A stretch of DNA of 64,000 bases from Pontixanthobacter rizhaonensis (GCF_012972675.1 NZ_JABCRE010000002.1:1105001-1169000); one strand, 5' to 3'. Shown: positions 17,148-28,533, numbered from the stretch's first letter. The notes: generated from the sequence alone by a model not told the origin. Numbers and translations: made by a program.

Positions 17148-19082
17148 ATGATTCAGACGTTCCGTAGGTTTTTCCAGTCGAAAATCGGTATTTTCGTAAC
17201 CTTGGCCTTTCTTGGTGTGATTGCTTTTGCTTTCGCCAGCAGTGATGTCGCCAATACAGGCACGTTCGGCGGTGTCGCTGGCGGCGACCGAGTTGCAGTT
17301 GTTGGGGACGAGAAAATCAGCGCGATCGAGCTCAGCCAAGCGGCCACAAGCGCGATTGACGGCTTACGGCGTGAAAACCCAACCATTTCCATGCCATCGT
17401 TCATCGAACAAGGCGGGCTGGATCAAGTGCTGGAACAGCTGATCGAACGTGCGGCAATTGGTGGATTCGCTGAAAAATACGGATTGCGAGCCGGGGACAA
17501 TCTGGTGAACAGCCAGATCATGACCATCCCGGCCTTTCGCGGTCCTGACGGGAACTTTGACGATGATGTTTATCGGCAAGCGCTGTCTCAACAACGTCTA
17601 ACCGATGCCCAAGTGAGAGATGATTTGGGCAAAGGTCTGCTCGCTCAGCAAATCTTAATCCCGGCGGCATTTGGCGCGGGAACTCCCGACAAATTTGCGC
17701 AACAATACGCATCATTGCTCAAAGAACGTCGCCAAGGCTCTATCGGAGTTATCCCGTCTGCTGCTTTTGTACCGGAAGGCGATCCGACCGATAAACAGCT
17801 AAGTGCCTTTTACGAAGAAACCCGTGGTGATTACATTCGCCCAGAACGCCGGACGATCCGCTATATTGCCTTCGGTGATGACGCCATCAGCGACAATATT
17901 GATCCGACCGACGAAGAGATTGCAGCGCGGTATGAAGCAGATCGCGACAAATACGCCCCAAGCGAATCGCGCACTATCACGCAGTTGATCGTACCCACCC
18001 CGGAAGCAGCCGCAGCGATCCAGAAACGCGTTCAAAGCGGCACAGGTTTGGAAGCCGCAGCCCGCGAGGCCGGATTACAAACCGCAAAAATTGGCCCCAT
18101 CACTAAGGCAGAGCTGACCGCTCAAACATCTGCTGCGGTCGCCAACTCAGTATTTGCCGCGGCCAGAGGAACGATTGCGGTGCCTGCTGCCAGCGGTCTT
18201 GGCTCCCACGTGGCGCGGATTGACGGAATTGAACGCCAACCAGGCAAAAATCTCGAACAAGCAAAAGGCGAAATCACCACTCTTCTGCGTGAAGAGAAAA
18301 GGCGCCGCGCGCTGGGTGATCTGGCCGCAAGTGTTGAAGAGCAAGTGGAAGAAGGTGTTTCACTTTCTGAAGTAGCGGAGCAGCTCGACCTGGAGATCAC
18401 AACCACCAAACCGATTACTGGTGCTGGAATGGTGTATGGAAATGCCGAAGAGCGTGTTGCCGATATTGTCGGCCCAGCCTTGCAAACGGCCTTCCAAATG
18501 GAAGAAAGCGAACCGCAATTGGCGGAGGTTGTGCCGGGGCAAACATTCTTAGTGTTTGAAACAACTGACATCACTGAATCCGCCGCCGCACCTCTAACGG
18601 AAATCAAGGACCGTGTAGAAGTGGCGTGGCGCCTCTCGGAAGGCTCAAAAGCAGCTAAAGAGGCAGCCGATCGAATTTTGAAAGCGGTTGCCGATGGATC
18701 TTCGATAAGCGCTGCCATGTCGGCAGAGAGCGTGCCCTTGCCGCAAGCTGATACCGTCAATTTAACGCGCGAACAGTTGGCGGCCCAAGGGCGGCAAGTC
18801 CCGCCTCCGCTCGCGCTGATGTTTAGCATGGCCGAAGGCACTGTTAAAAAACTGGAAGCCCCGCGCGACGGTGGATGGTTTGTCGTCAATCTCACCGATA
18901 TTGATGCAGGCACAATTGCCAAGGACGATCCAATTTTCGCGCAAACCAAGGCAGAACTTTCCCAAACAATCGGCCGCGAATATGGAGAACAACTCCGCGC
19001 CGCGATCAGTGCCGAACTGGGTGTGGAACGTAACGAAACCGCGATTGAAGCTGTCAGCAAGCAACTGACCGGTGAAAACTAA
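17148..19082 (+). CDS. ppiD: PpiD-like periplasmic folding factor (SurA N-terminal/PpiC-type)
   Basis: 644 residues from ATG 17148 (MIQTFRRFFQSKIGIFVTLAFLGVIAFAFAS), which gives one N-terminal membrane anchor as expected for PpiD. Next comes a SurA-N-like helical domain (VGDEKISAIELSQ ... RAAIGGFAEKYGL), then a PpiC-like region near 265-365 whose sequence is weakly conserved, then a long helical C-terminus. It is an inner-membrane-anchored chaperone near the Sec exit. The parvulin core looks degenerate, so isomerase activity is uncertain. It is 18 bases from trpE and may lead the trp operon. Confidence 0.85.
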   Translation: MIQTFRRFFQSKIGIFVTLAFLGVIAFAFASSDVANTGTFGGVAGGDRVAVVGDEKISAIELSQAATSAIDGLRRENPTISMPSFIEQGGLDQVLEQLIERAAIGGFAEKYGLRAGDNLVNSQIMTIPAFRGPDGNFDDDVYRQALSQQRLTDAQVRDDLGKGLLAQQILIPAAFGAGTPDKFAQQYASLLKERRQGSIGVIPSAAFVPEGDPTDKQLSAFYEETRGDYIRPERRTIRYIAFGDDAISDNIDPTDEEIAARYEADRDKYAPSESRTITQLIVPTPEAAAAIQKRVQSGTGLEAAAREAGLQTAKIGPITKAELTAQTSAAVANSVFAAARGTIAVPAASGLGSHVARIDGIERQPGKNLEQAKGEITTLLREEKRRRALGDLAASVEEQVEEGVSLSEVAEQLDLEITTTKPITGAGMVYGNAEERVADIVGPALQTAFQMEESEPQLAEVVPGQTFLVFETTDITESAAAPLTEIKDRVEVAWRLSEGSKAAKEAADRILKAVADGSSISAAMSAESVPLPQADTVNLTREQLAAQGRQVPPPLALMFSMAEGTVKKLEAPRDGGWFVVNLTDIDAGTIAKDDPIFAQTKAELSQTIGREYGEQLRAAISAELGVERNETAIEAVSKQLTGEN

Positions 19083-19100
19083 GCATTTTACGGTCGCTGG

Positions 19101-20624
19101 ATGATGTCTTCAAACAGCACTGGTCTGCACAATGAAACCGCAGCGCTCTCTCAGCTGGCGGCAGGTCAACCCGCGCTCGTTTGGCGCAAGATTATTGCGG
19201 ATACGGAAACGCCGGTTGGTGCGGCGGCGAAGCTCATCGAAGCTGGCCGTGGCGACTTTTTGCTAGAGTCAGTCGAGGGCGGTGAAATTCGCGGGCGATA
19301 TAGCCTTTTGGGGTTAGATCCCGATCTGGTTTTTAGAGCATCGGGAATCAACGCAGAGATTAATTCTCAATGGCAATCTGACCGCGATAAGTTTGCCACC
19401 TGCGATGATAGCAGCCTGCCTGCCCTGCGAGCGCTGGTGGAATCGTGCCGGATCGACGTGCCGGAAGCACTCCCCCCGGCCCTCGCCTGTATTGTTGGGT
19501 ATTTTGGATACGAAACCATTGGGCTAGTCGAGAAACTGCCACGGGCACCCGAGAACAATCTTGGTCTTCCAGACATGCTATTTGTCCGGCCAACCGTTAT
19601 TTTGGTATTCGATGGTCTGACCGAAGAGCTGTTTGCAGTCGCACCGATATGGCCAACTGAGACGTCAGCGACGCAGCTAATGGATGCTGCCGCGGACCGA
19701 ATTGACAACGTTTTGAGACGTCTTGAACAGTCGCCGCCCCGTATGGAAGCCCCACCCGAACTTCCGGAAATGACACTCACACCCACCATGCAAGATGGCG
19801 AATACGCCTCCATGGTAGCGCGGGCGAAGTCATACATAGAGGCAGGCGATATCTTTCAAGTCGTTCTGGCTCAGCGTTTCACCACGCCGTTCCCGTTACC
19901 GCCGCTGTCGCTGTACCGGGCACTTCGCAGGGTAAACCCCTCACCCTTTTTATATTTTCTGGATTTGCCCGGATTTGCGGTTGTCGGGTCCAGCCCGGAA
20001 ATCTTAGTGCGGGTCCGCGATGGTGAGGTCACTATTCGGCCCATCGCCGGAACGCGGCCAAGGGGCTTGACCGAGCAGGCGGATAAAGCAGCCGAGAGCA
20101 GCCTTTTGGAAGACCCCAAAGAACTGGCTGAACATCTGATGTTACTTGATCTTGGGCGTAACGATGTTGGCCGGGTGGCATCTCGCGGCAGCGTAGAAGT
20201 CACCGACAGCTTTACCGTGGAACGATACAGCCACGTGATGCATATCGTCAGCAATGTGATCGGGGCACTATCGCCAGATTACGATGCACTCGATGCCATG
20301 TTTGCCGGTTTTCCAGCGGGAACTGTGAGCGGTGCCCCAAAAATCAGAGCGTGTGAGATTATCGCGGAATTGGAACCTGAAACTCGCGGAGCTTATGCTG
20401 GCGGCGTTGGTTATTTTTCCCCTGATGGCTCAGTCGATAGCTGCATTGTTCTGCGGACCGGTGTGGTTAAAGATGGGACTTTGCACGTTCAGGCCGGTGC
20501 CGGTATTGTCGCAGACAGCAACCCTGAATATGAACAACGCGAATGCGAGGCCAAAGCCGGCGCACTTATCGCAGCAGCACAAGAGGCGGCTCGCATCGCA
20601 AGTGAGCCAAAGTTCGGTCAATGA
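19101..20624 (+). CDS. trpE: anthranilate synthase component I
   Basis: 507 residues. The N-terminal domain carries the tryptophan-binding LLESVEG segment, and the chorismate-binding domain carries DIFQVVLAQRF, PIAGTRPRG, LLDLGRNDVGRV and FPAGTVSGAPKIRA. It makes anthranilate from chorismate with TrpG. A tandem ATG ATG start is at 19101. No leader peptide with Trp codons or attenuator was found before it; the upstream gene ends 18 bases away. The stop overlaps the next gene as ATGA. Confidence 0.95.
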   Translation: MMSSNSTGLHNETAALSQLAAGQPALVWRKIIADTETPVGAAAKLIEAGRGDFLLESVEGGEIRGRYSLLGLDPDLVFRASGINAEINSQWQSDRDKFATCDDSSLPALRALVESCRIDVPEALPPALACIVGYFGYETIGLVEKLPRAPENNLGLPDMLFVRPTVILVFDGLTEELFAVAPIWPTETSATQLMDAAADRIDNVLRRLEQSPPRMEAPPELPEMTLTPTMQDGEYASMVARAKSYIEAGDIFQVVLAQRFTTPFPLPPLSLYRALRRVNPSPFLYFLDLPGFAVVGSSPEILVRVRDGEVTIRPIAGTRPRGLTEQADKAAESSLLEDPKELAEHLMLLDLGRNDVGRVASRGSVEVTDSFTVERYSHVMHIVSNVIGALSPDYDALDAMFAGFPAGTVSGAPKIRACEIIAELEPETRGAYAGGVGYFSPDGSVDSCIVLRTGVVKDGTLHVQAGAGIVADSNPEYEQRECEAKAGALIAAAQEAARIASEPKFGQ

Positions 20625-21469
20625 TGAAGAAACTCGCCCTTATTGCCACGCTTGTCCTTGCAGGATGTAATCAAGAACCAGAGGGGCAGCCGGTTTTAAG
20701 AACAGAAATCGGCAGCGGCGTTGCAGAAGAAGTCCCAAAGCCCACTATCGCGATCAATGAAACGCCTGACGAGGCCGTGCCAGAGATCGCCTCAGCCTGC
20801 CGAGAAGTTACTTTCGAGAATGTATCTCTCACGCACTGCGTCGCGGATCCGGCGAAACACCGCATCTCGACAATTCTGTCCGGCGCCGATGGGAAACCTT
20901 ACCGCAGCCTCGCTAGCTTAGCTGCGGGCCGCAAACCCGACGCTGCCCCGGTCGCATTCGCTGTTAATGGCGGCATGTTTAACGGGGAAGGCAAACCGAT
21001 CGGATACTACGTCGAAGGGGAAGACCGGCAAAAAGAACTTAGCCGGACGGATGGTCCCGGCAATTTCCACCTTAAACCAAACGGTGTATTTTTCGGTAGC
21101 AACGGGAAGTGGCAAATACGGTCCAGTGATGATTTTTACCGTAATGTCGGAGACCGGCCAGTCTTCGGAACGCAATCAGGACCGATGCTCGTGATCAAGG
21201 GGAAACTTCATCCTGAAATCTCGGAAAACGGCCCATCCAAAGCGATCCGCAACGGTGTTGGTGTTGATAATGACGGGAAGGCCCACTTTGTTATCTCGAA
21301 CGCACCGCTGTCATTTGGTATTCTGGCCAGATTCTACCGTGATGAGTTGAAAGTACCCAATGCTCTGTTCCTTGATGGAAACGTCTCTGCGCTTTGGGAT
21401 CCTGCGAAAGATCGGCTCGACACCGGCGCCCCGCTAGGTCCGCTGATCGTGGTCGAGGATCGCCAATAG
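20621..21469 (+). CDS. phosphodiester glycosidase family lipoprotein (DUF2233/NAGPA-like)
   Basis: 282 residues. The N-terminus [16 protein letters not shown] is a lipoprotein signal with Cys at 16. The catalytic-domain motifs of the NAGPA/phosphodiester glycosidase family are visible: [33 protein letters not shown], then [17 protein letters not shown] and [16 protein letters not shown]. Family members cleave glycosidic phosphodiesters in the envelope; its substrate here is unknown. It is wedged between trpE and trpG, overlapping trpE by four bases, although no link to tryptophan is known to me. Confidence 0.85.
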   Translation: MMKKLALIATLVLAGCNQEPEGQPVLRTEIGSGVAEEVPKPTIAINETPDEAVPEIASACREVTFENVSLTHCVADPAKHRISTILSGADGKPYRSLASLAAGRKPDAAPVAFAVNGGMFNGEGKPIGYYVEGEDRQKELSRTDGPGNFHLKPNGVFFGSNGKWQIRSSDDFYRNVGDRPVFGTQSGPMLVIKGKLHPEISENGPSKAIRNGVGVDNDGKAHFVISNAPLSFGILARFYRDELKVPNALFLDGNVSALWDPAKDRLDTGAPLGPLIVVEDRQ

Positions 21470-21479
21470 CGCGGGGCTG

Positions 21480-22097
21480 ATGATGCAGAGCAAATCAACC
21501 ATTCTCGTGATCGACAATTACGACAGCTTTACCTTCAATCTGGTTCATTACCTGATGGAGCTTGGTGCTGATGTCCGTGTTGAACGCAACGATGCCATAT
21601 CGGTTGAAGAGGCAATTGCGATCGATGCCGCCGGGTATCTAATCTCCCCCGGCCCCTGCACACCGAACGAAGCTGGAATAAGCCTTGATCTTGTGGCTGC
21701 CTGTGCAGAGGCCCGCAAACCACTGCTGGGCGTCTGCCTTGGCCATCAGGCTATTGGGCAACACTTTGGCGGGGCCGTTGTCCGTGGCGGGCTGATGCAT
21801 GGCAAGACATCGCCGGTTTCGCATGACAGCACGGGCGTCTTTGAAAACCTGCCCTCACCCTACACCGCCACACGCTACCATTCGCTGATCGTGGAAAACA
21901 TCCCGGATCAGTTAGTTGTCAATGCAACCAGCGACACGCCGGGCGCAGACACTGATTGTGTTATGGGTTTCCGGCACGCAACACTTCCTATCCACGGTGT
22001 CCAGTTCCACCCTGAAAGCATTGCTACCGAACATGGACACGCATTGCTGGCAAATTTTCTGCGGATATGCGGCATAGAACCGAAAGCCATTTCATGA
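21480..22097 (+). CDS. trpG: anthranilate synthase component II (glutamine amidotransferase)
   Basis: 205 residues. The class I glutaminase nucleophile is in [10 protein letters not shown], and the His-Glu pair in [14 protein letters not shown]. It supplies ammonia to TrpE; it may also serve 4-amino-4-deoxychorismate synthesis, as in many bacteria with one such subunit. It starts with ATG ATG ten bases after the lipoprotein stop and overlaps trpD. Confidence 0.95.
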   Translation: MMQSKSTILVIDNYDSFTFNLVHYLMELGADVRVERNDAISVEEAIAIDAAGYLISPGPCTPNEAGISLDLVAACAEARKPLLGVCLGHQAIGQHFGGAVVRGGLMHGKTSPVSHDSTGVFENLPSPYTATRYHSLIVENIPDQLVVNATSDTPGADTDCVMGFRHATLPIHGVQFHPESIATEHGHALLANFLRICGIEPKAIS

Positions 22098-23086
22098 AGA
22101 ATCTTCCCGCCGCAGACAGCCATCTGAATGAAGCCGAAGCCGAGGAAGTGTTCGGCATATTGCTCGATGGGCAAACATCGGAAGAAGAAATTGCCCGTTT
22201 TCTGACTGACCTGTCTGACCGCGGCGAAACCGGTGCGGAGATCGCGGGTGCGGCACGGGCATTACGGGCACGGCTGATACCCATTTCCGGCCCTGATAAT
22301 GCGATTGATGTCTGCGGTACGGGCGGAGACGGACATCACACTCTGAACGTTTCCACGGCCGTATCGCTCGTGGTGGCGGCTGCTGGGATACCTGTTGCGA
22401 AACATGGCAACCGTGCCGCATCGTCCAAATCCGGAGCAGCGGATACGCTGGAAGCGTTGGGCCTCGATATGGAGGCTGCTGGCAAAACCGCCGAAAAGAC
22501 ACTGTCTGAAATCGGCATCTGCTTTCTCTTCGCGAAGAACCACCATCCTGCAATGGGCCGCATCCAACCAATCCGGCAAAAGCTTGGCCGCCGCACAATC
22601 TTCAATTTGATGGGGCCGCTATCCAACCCCGCTGGCGTAAAATCCCAATTGATTGGCATTGCTCGACCTGGCTACGTCCCGATTTACGCTGCTGCGAAGG
22701 CCGCTCTTGGAACGAAACACACCATGATCGTTTCCGGTGATGAAGGTTTGGACGAACTCAGCTTGGCCGGCGGCAACGAAGTGGCGGTCGTCAAAGGCGA
22801 TAGTTTTGAGATGCAGCGCAAAAGTGCGAGTGAACTCGGCCTGCCATCTTCGCCCGTGGCCGCTATTCGCGGCGATGATGCAATATACAATGCGGCCGCC
22901 CTCACCGCCTTGCTCGATGGTAACCCCGGCCCGTATCGCGATGCCGTTATATTCAACGCGGCAGCTTCACTCATTGTGGCAGGCACCACCGAAGACTGGA
23001 ACGAGGGCGCCGATATAGCGCGCCAATCCTTGGATTCTGGTGCCGCAAAAGACCTGCTCGCCCGCTGGATTGCGATGGCAAAATGA
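22094..23086 (+). CDS. trpD: anthranilate phosphoribosyltransferase
   Basis: 330 residues from ATG 22094, which overlaps the trpG stop as ATGA; a start at 22067 would lie deep in trpG. The PRPP-binding motif is [36 protein letters not shown] and [15 protein letters not shown] follow as expected. It joins anthranilate to phosphoribosyl pyrophosphate. The stop overlaps trpC as ATGA. Confidence 0.95.
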   Translation: MKNLPAADSHLNEAEAEEVFGILLDGQTSEEEIARFLTDLSDRGETGAEIAGAARALRARLIPISGPDNAIDVCGTGGDGHHTLNVSTAVSLVVAAAGIPVAKHGNRAASSKSGAADTLEALGLDMEAAGKTAEKTLSEIGICFLFAKNHHPAMGRIQPIRQKLGRRTIFNLMGPLSNPAGVKSQLIGIARPGYVPIYAAAKAALGTKHTMIVSGDEGLDELSLAGGNEVAVVKGDSFEMQRKSASELGLPSSPVAAIRGDDAIYNAAALTALLDGNPGPYRDAVIFNAAASLIVAGTTEDWNEGADIARQSLDSGAAKDLLARWIAMAK

Positions 23087-23868
23087 ATAAGCTCGACGAA
23101 ATATGCGCAACGACTGCCAAAGAAGTTGCTTCCCGCAAAAGCGCTCAATCATTTGCTGAATTGGAGGCGCTCGCCAAAGAACAAACACGCCCCCGCGGTT
23201 TCCACGCGGCTTTGGCAAAGAAAGCCGCGGACGGTTTTGGGCTGATTGCTGAAATCAAGAAGGCATCACCCTCCAAAGGTTTGATCCGGGAGAATTTCCA
23301 TCCGGCAGAACACGCGAAATCCTATGAGCTTGGCGGCGCTGCCTGCCTTTCGGTATTGACCGACGCGTCCTATTTTCAAGGGCATGACGATTATCTCATC
23401 GCCGCCAGAAACGCCTGCACGCTGCCGGTTTTACGCAAAGATTTTATGGTGGATCCCTGGCAAGTGGTGGAATCCCGTGCGCTTGGCGCTGATGCAATTT
23501 TGATTATCGTGGCTGCGTTGACGGACGGGCAAATGGCAGAAATCGAAGCTGCAGCCATCCATTTTGGCATGGATGTGCTTGTAGAAGTTCACGATGAATT
23601 GGAGATGGAGCGGGCAGCTGCCCTCAAGTCGCGCTTGATCGGCGTAAACAACCGCGATTTGAAACGTTTTGTCACCGATTTGGCGGTCACTGAAAGACTG
23701 GTACCACTGGCTCCAGAGGGTGCTTTATTAGTCGGCGAAAGTGGAATTTCGGCCCATGCTGACTGCTTACGGCTTGAACGTTCCGGGGTCAGATGTTTCT
23801 TGGTCGGGGAAAGCCTGATGCGCCAAGATGATGTGACCGCTGCAACTAAGGCTCTGCTGCACGGATGA
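23083..23868 (+). CDS. trpC: indole-3-glycerol phosphate synthase
   Basis: 261 residues. The (beta/alpha)8 barrel has the catalytic [31 protein letters not shown] and VGESGI motifs. It is the single-domain form, not fused to trpF. Overlaps on both sides are ATGA. trpF, trpA and trpB are not in the window, so the pathway genes are split. Confidence 0.96.
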   Translation: MNKLDEICATTAKEVASRKSAQSFAELEALAKEQTRPRGFHAALAKKAADGFGLIAEIKKASPSKGLIRENFHPAEHAKSYELGGAACLSVLTDASYFQGHDDYLIAARNACTLPVLRKDFMVDPWQVVESRALGADAILIIVAALTDGQMAEIEAAAIHFGMDVLVEVHDELEMERAAALKSRLIGVNNRDLKRFVTDLAVTERLVPLAPEGALLVGESGISAHADCLRLERSGVRCFLVGESLMRQDDVTAATKALLHG

Positions 23869-24338
23869 GTACGCTCAGCCACCTCGATGCCGAAGGCGCT
23901 GCGCATATGGTCAATGTCGGCGACAAAAAATCTACCCTAAGAACCGCAATTGCATCTGGCAGAATAACCATGTCTGCAAACGCTTTGACCGCTATCAAAA
24001 ACGGTGACGCACCCAAGGGCGATGTTCTGGGAACCGCCCGTATCGCCGCTATCATGGCAGCCAAGAAAACGAGCGATCTTATCCCCTTGTGTCACCCGCT
24101 CGGGCTGGACGCGGTCGATGTTAGTTTTGGATATGAAGACAATGCGATTTCTGTGACCGCAACAGCCAGTCTAACCGCTAAAACCGGTGTAGAAATGGAA
24201 GCAATGGCGGCAGTCTCAATTGGTCTATTAACGATCTACGACATGGGTAAAGCGCTGGATAAAGGCATGGTAATCGAATTTATCCGCCTTATTGCCAAGA
24301 CAGGCGGCAAGTCGGGCGATTGGCACGCGCCCGAATGA
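23865..24338 (+). CDS. moaC: cyclic pyranopterin monophosphate synthase
   Basis: 157 residues. The motifs [30 protein letters not shown] and LTIYDMGKA are intact. It performs the second step of molybdenum cofactor synthesis. It overlaps trpC and moeA as ATGA on each side. The trpC-moaC-moeA order is common in alphaproteobacteria. Confidence 0.96.
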   Translation: MSTLSHLDAEGAAHMVNVGDKKSTLRTAIASGRITMSANALTAIKNGDAPKGDVLGTARIAAIMAAKKTSDLIPLCHPLGLDAVDVSFGYEDNAISVTATASLTAKTGVEMEAMAAVSIGLLTIYDMGKALDKGMVIEFIRLIAKTGGKSGDWHAPE

Positions 24339-25522
24339 CTCGTCCGATTGCCTTGTCCGAGGCACAGCAGCAGCTCCTCAATCTGGCAACGCCTCTGGGG
24401 AGCGAAACGGTCGCTGTCGACTCTGCGTTGGGCAGATACCTCAGGGAACCGGTTGTGGCCCGCCGCACACAGCCACCTGCGGACCTATCTTCGATGGATG
24501 GCTATGCCACTTGCGGGGATGGCCCGTGGTCACTCATCGGGGAAAGCAGGGGCGGCAATCCTTTTCCCGGTCAACTAGATGCGGGCCAAGCTATTCGTAT
24601 CTCGACCGGCGCAGTCATGCCCGATGGTGCCGATACGGTTCTGATCCAAGAACACGCCAAAATTGACGGTAATCAGCTGAACCAAACAGCGCAGTCGTCC
24701 GGTCGGACATATGTCAGGTCAAAGGGTTTTGATTTTGCCGCGACGGAACACGTGCTTGGTGCCGGGGATCAGATAGGCCCGGCACAAGTCGCCTTGGCCC
24801 TCAGCGCTGGATGCTCAACCGTTACTGCACACAGATTGCCCCAGCTGGCCCTGATTGAAGGCGGAGACGAGTTGGTCAGCGATCCAGCATTGGCTGACAC
24901 GCACCATATCCCGGCCACGAACAATGCAATGCTTGCTGCCATGACGCATGGCATGACTTGCGACACACGCATGATCGGTCCTGTCACTGACAGTTTGGAC
25001 GCCTTGACCTCCGCGTTCAAAAGCGCGGGTGATACGGATATTATCGTAACCAGCGGTGGGGCCTCTGTCGGGGATCACGATCTGGTCCTGCCAGCTCTCG
25101 AGTCATTGGGCGCTGAAATAACCTTCTGGCGCGTCGCCCTAAAGCCGGGCAAGCCCTTGCTGGTTGCGAAACTTGGCCATCAAGTTGTACTCGGTCTACC
25201 GGGCAATCCGGTTTCCAGTTTTACCACAGCATTTCTGTTCCTGCTTCCTTTGCTGCGACATATGGCGGGCGCGCCCTTTGCTCTTCCCCGCAGTACCACT
25301 GCTCAGCTTAGCCAGCCCCTACCCGCCAACGGTTCCCGGCGTCAGTTCTTGCGCGCTGTTTGGGATGGAACACATGTCGCAGCAGTCGACGAACAAGACA
25401 GCAGCGCTCTGCGCGCCTTGGCGTCTGCCAACGCCTTTATCGAACGCCCGGAAAATTGTGCGGGGACCGAAGCAGGAACATTTGTTCCAATCTACCCACT
25501 CAAAAATGGCGGAATTGCTTGA
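24335..25522 (+). CDS. moeA: molybdopterin molybdotransferase
   Basis: 395 residues from ATG 24335, which forms ATGA with the moaC stop; an earlier in-frame codon at 24320 is less likely. The family motifs are [38 protein letters not shown] and [10 protein letters not shown]. It inserts molybdate into molybdopterin. The lexA -35 box overlaps its stop codon. Confidence 0.94.
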   Translation: MTRPIALSEAQQQLLNLATPLGSETVAVDSALGRYLREPVVARRTQPPADLSSMDGYATCGDGPWSLIGESRGGNPFPGQLDAGQAIRISTGAVMPDGADTVLIQEHAKIDGNQLNQTAQSSGRTYVRSKGFDFAATEHVLGAGDQIGPAQVALALSAGCSTVTAHRLPQLALIEGGDELVSDPALADTHHIPATNNAMLAAMTHGMTCDTRMIGPVTDSLDALTSAFKSAGDTDIIVTSGGASVGDHDLVLPALESLGAEITFWRVALKPGKPLLVAKLGHQVVLGLPGNPVSSFTTAFLFLLPLLRHMAGAPFALPRSTTAQLSQPLPANGSRRQFLRAVWDGTHVAAVDEQDSSALRALASANAFIERPENCAGTEAGTFVPIYPLKNGGIA

Positions 25523-25547
25523 CCTTGGGAAATTAGTTGCCTAATTG
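25519..25547 (+). promoter_or_regulatory. putative lexA promoter
   Basis: TTGACC at 25519-25524 and TAATTG at 25542-25547 with a 17-base spacer. The predicted start near 25554 falls within the LexA box at 25547-25561. Confidence 0.55.
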
Positions 25548-25561
25548 TTCTTCATTCGTTC
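25547..25561 (+). promoter_or_regulatory. LexA box (SOS operator)
   Basis: GTTC-N7-GTTC (bases 25547-25550 and 25558-25561) is the direct-repeat LexA operator known from alphaproteobacteria. It overlaps the end of the -10 box, so LexA would block its own transcription. It lies 48 bases before the lexA ATG. Confidence 0.8.
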
Positions 25562-25608
25562 GCATTGTGGTGAATGAACTGGAACAGGCGGCTAAGGAGC
25601 ATTGCCCC

Positions 25609-26310
25609 ATGCTGACAGCAAAGCAGCACGAACTTATTAGGTTTATCCAAGCACGATTGGAAGAAACAGGTATCTCGCCTTCGTTTGAGGAAATGAAGGC
25701 CGCGTTGGATTTGAAAAGCAAATCCGGTGTTCACCGGCTGATCTCAGCTTTGGAAGAACGCGGCTTCATTCGCCGCCTCCCCAATCGAGCCCGCGCTTTG
25801 GAGGTTTTGAAAAATCCGGAAGATGTATTGCCGGATAACGCGGTACCGGCTGCGGCGAACGATCCGGTCAGTGCTGCGGTCTCTCGGACGATCACGCCGC
25901 CACAACGGCAGCCAGAGCCAGCTAATGATGTGATAGAATTGCCGCTGCACGGGCGGATTGCCGCCGGTGCGCCGATTGAAGCACTGGAAGGCCAAAGCAG
26001 CTTGCCTGTGCCAGCTGCTCTGCTCGGCCCCGGAGATCACTATGCGCTAGAAGTGTCTGGTGACTCGATGATCGACGCTGGCATTTTTGATGGCGACTTC
26101 GCTTTAATCAAACGAACAAACACTGCCCGCGATGGTGAGATTGTTGTCGCCTTGGTTGATAATGAAGAAGCTACTCTGAAATATCTGCACAAAGACGCGG
26201 GTATGGTTCGGCTCGATCCAGCCAATGCCTCCTACTCGCCGCAGGTTTATCAGCCAGGCCAAGTTGAAGTGCAAGGCAAGCTGGCCGGATTGTTACGCCG
26301 TTACCATTGA
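25609..26310 (+). CDS. lexA: LexA repressor
   Basis: 233 residues from ATG 25609 ([33 protein letters not shown]), the standard N-terminus. The helix-turn-helix is followed by a variable linker, then the self-cleavage domain: Ala-Gly site in [11 protein letters not shown], the nucleophilic serine in [15 protein letters not shown] and the lysine in ATLKYL. RecA filaments trigger cleavage and SOS induction. A LexA box upstream indicates autoregulation. A TTG at 25537 would put the start inside the operator and is rejected. It converges on comEC. Confidence 0.96.
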   Translation: MLTAKQHELIRFIQARLEETGISPSFEEMKAALDLKSKSGVHRLISALEERGFIRRLPNRARALEVLKNPEDVLPDNAVPAAANDPVSAAVSRTITPPQRQPEPANDVIELPLHGRIAAGAPIEALEGQSSLPVPAALLGPGDHYALEVSGDSMIDAGIFDGDFALIKRTNTARDGEIVVALVDNEEATLKYLHKDAGMVRLDPANASYSPQVYQPGQVEVQGKLAGLLRRYH

Positions 26311-26325
26311 TAATAGCGCGGCGGG

Positions 26326-28533
26326 TTAGCGTTTCGCTTCCTCGCCGCGCCACCAGCCATGATTGCCCATTGATTGGGATACCGACTGAATTCTCTCATC
26401 GCTCAAGTGGATGGATAGCCCCCCTGTCTGATCGAGCAGCCGCCGGTCTGCTTTTAGCCACCGTGGTTTGCATGATCTGGGCAGATACCGGTCAGCGATA
26501 ACGATATCGGAACGGTCACAAGCAGCAGTCAATGCCAAGGCCTCGACACGGTCACGGCTTCTTGCCATCAATATGTGCCAAGATTTTCCCTGACGTTCGA
26601 CCGTCAATGAACAGAAGTCACGGCTGCAATTTGCGCCTTTCCAATCGGCCAATGGAACGGGCACACCGTCCATCCCGGCCTGTTCCAGCAAATTATCGCG
26701 GGCATATGTGCTTCGGCTGTCGCGCAAGACCAGCAGCTGGTCGCCCTCCCCCGTGACGCCGACATGCCGGCCATCACCCGATATCAGCAAGTCCGGCGGC
26801 GGCTGCCCGACAAACAGCATGGTGGCAATGGCGGATGGGATAAACCCTGCCAGTCGCACCGGGCCGCGCCACAGAGCCAGCCACAAGCCGCCAATCAAGA
26901 ACAGCGCATAGATCATGCCGCTCATTTCCGGCATCAACTTCACCGCCCCCGGCTGCTCGGCTGTGAAATGGGCAATGCCGATCAGCAAATCCAGCGACTT
27001 ACCTGCCAGCCACCATGCGGGCGCACCCAACCCGACAATATCGAGCAGCAGAGCCAATGCAATTAGCGGCATCGATGCGAAGGTAGTCAAAGGTATTCCG
27101 ATGACATTCGCAAACGCCCCATAAACCCCCGCCCGATGAAAATGGAACAGGACGATCGGCATCAGCGCTATCTCAATCACTAAACCTGTTATCAGCAGCA
27201 TCAGTGTTCTGCGCGATATCCTTGCCAGCCAGCTTTCCTCTCGCGGGGCCAGAAAGTCTTTCACCGGCTGGGAATTATGCAAAGCGACAATCGCTATCAC
27301 CGCCGCAAAACTCATTTGGAAGCTCGGGCCGACCAGTGCTTCGGGCCATAACAACAACACAAAAAACGCAGCCACAGCAACCATGCGTAGCGACAGAGGT
27401 TCGCGCCCTAAACTCAATGCGATCAGCACCAGAATGGCGCCAACGCAGCTGCGTACCGTTGGGACTTCAGCTCCGGTCAAAAGGGTATACCCCACCCCTG
27501 CTAACGCCCCGATCGCCGCCGCAACAATAGGCAAACGCCACCGCAAGGCTACATAGGGAAATAGCGCAAGCAACTTGATCGCCAGCAAATAGGCCGCAGC
27601 GATGACTGCGCTCACATGAAGCCCACTGATGGAGAGCAAATGCGTAAGTCCCGCATCGCGCATAGCGTCTTCATCAGCATCGCTGATTGCGCCGCGATCA
27701 CCGCTCGCCAATGCCGCCGCAATGGACCCGGCAGATCCATCCAAATTACTTCTGACATGCGCAGCAAGCCTACGCTGGGTTTCCGCCAACAACTCGGTCT
27801 TTTGGGCAGGCTCCAGCAGCTCGATTTCGCCTAGCGCAGAGCCGGTTGCTGACAACCCTTTGAACCACGCAGCGCGAGAGAAATCATACGCCCCAGGCAG
27901 CATTGGCGGTGCTGGGGGCATCAACCTAACCCGCAATCGGATGCGGGCACCCTCTTCCAATCCCGCGGCGTCATTCGCAATCGGCACATTGACCCGGATT
28001 TTCTGGGCAGTGCCAGTGTCCGCGTTGCGCATAGCGAGTATCAGACGAACACGATCACGGGCAGGCTGTTCATCCCGCTCCAGAATACGGGCATCAACGA
28101 TGCTGACTTGCGGCCGGTCTAAAGGCTCTGCACCAACGATCTCCGACCTCAGCCAGATCACCGCCACTCCCAAAGCGAACACGCTTGCGACCGCGATCAC
28201 CGCCTGACGCAGTTCAGTTCGGTCTTCCAGGCCCCGCCACACTGCTAAAGCCCAAATTCCGGCAATAGCAGCCACTCCGATAGCGGCAGACCATTGCCAC
28301 TGGCGGTCCAAACTAAACCATGCCGCGATCCCGGCTGAAAACGCCACCGTCAACCACGGTCCCTTGTCGAACCCCGAATGCCCCAAAAAGCGGTCAAACT
28401 GGTCACCAAAACTGGACAATAGCCGTTCGCTCCGCCATTGGCGCTGCACTGCAGCATTTGGGCTGGCATCAGCATCTTGGCGCTCGTCAGCGGTATCGCC
28501 TTCAATCGGTACGTTTGGGATGCCGGTCGCCAT
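26326..28533 (-). CDS. comEC: ComEC/Rec2 family DNA-uptake protein
   Basis: 735 residues. An N-terminal soluble domain (DUF4131-like, about 85-230) and the competence core are seen, with [34 protein letters not shown] and about ten membrane helices. ComEC forms the inner-membrane channel for single-stranded DNA. The C-terminal beta-lactamase-like domain is degenerate, with no HxHxDH metal motif visible, so nuclease activity is doubtful. It is divergent from gltX and convergent with lexA, 15 bases apart. Confidence 0.85.
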   Translation of the reverse strand: MATGIPNVPIEGDTADERQDADASPNAAVQRQWRSERLLSSFGDQFDRFLGHSGFDKGPWLTVAFSAGIAAWFSLDRQWQWSAAIGVAAIAGIWALAVWRGLEDRTELRQAVIAVASVFALGVAVIWLRSEIVGAEPLDRPQVSIVDARILERDEQPARDRVRLILAMRNADTGTAQKIRVNVPIANDAAGLEEGARIRLRVRLMPPAPPMLPGAYDFSRAAWFKGLSATGSALGEIELLEPAQKTELLAETQRRLAAHVRSNLDGSAGSIAAALASGDRGAISDADEDAMRDAGLTHLLSISGLHVSAVIAAAYLLAIKLLALFPYVALRWRLPIVAAAIGALAGVGYTLLTGAEVPTVRSCVGAILVLIALSLGREPLSLRMVAVAAFFVLLLWPEALVGPSFQMSFAAVIAIVALHNSQPVKDFLAPREESWLARISRRTLMLLITGLVIEIALMPIVLFHFHRAGVYGAFANVIGIPLTTFASMPLIALALLLDIVGLGAPAWWLAGKSLDLLIGIAHFTAEQPGAVKLMPEMSGMIYALFLIGGLWLALWRGPVRLAGFIPSAIATMLFVGQPPPDLLISGDGRHVGVTGEGDQLLVLRDSRSTYARDNLLEQAGMDGVPVPLADWKGANCSRDFCSLTVERQGKSWHILMARSRDRVEALALTAACDRSDIVIADRYLPRSCKPRWLKADRRLLDQTGGLSIHLSDERIQSVSQSMGNHGWWRGEEAKR

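Noticed and set aside
18122-19060. 312-codon minus-strand frame opposite ppiD
   Set aside because: Ser/Arg-rich shadow translation, no domain, no ribosome site.
19083-19100. trp leader peptide or attenuator before trpE
   Set aside because: Only 18 bases separate ppiD and trpE; no Trp-rich peptide or alternative hairpins are possible there.
25537-25608. Upstream in-frame TTG start for lexA
   Set aside because: It would lie within the -35/-10 spacer and place translation across the LexA box; family N-terminus begins at 25609.
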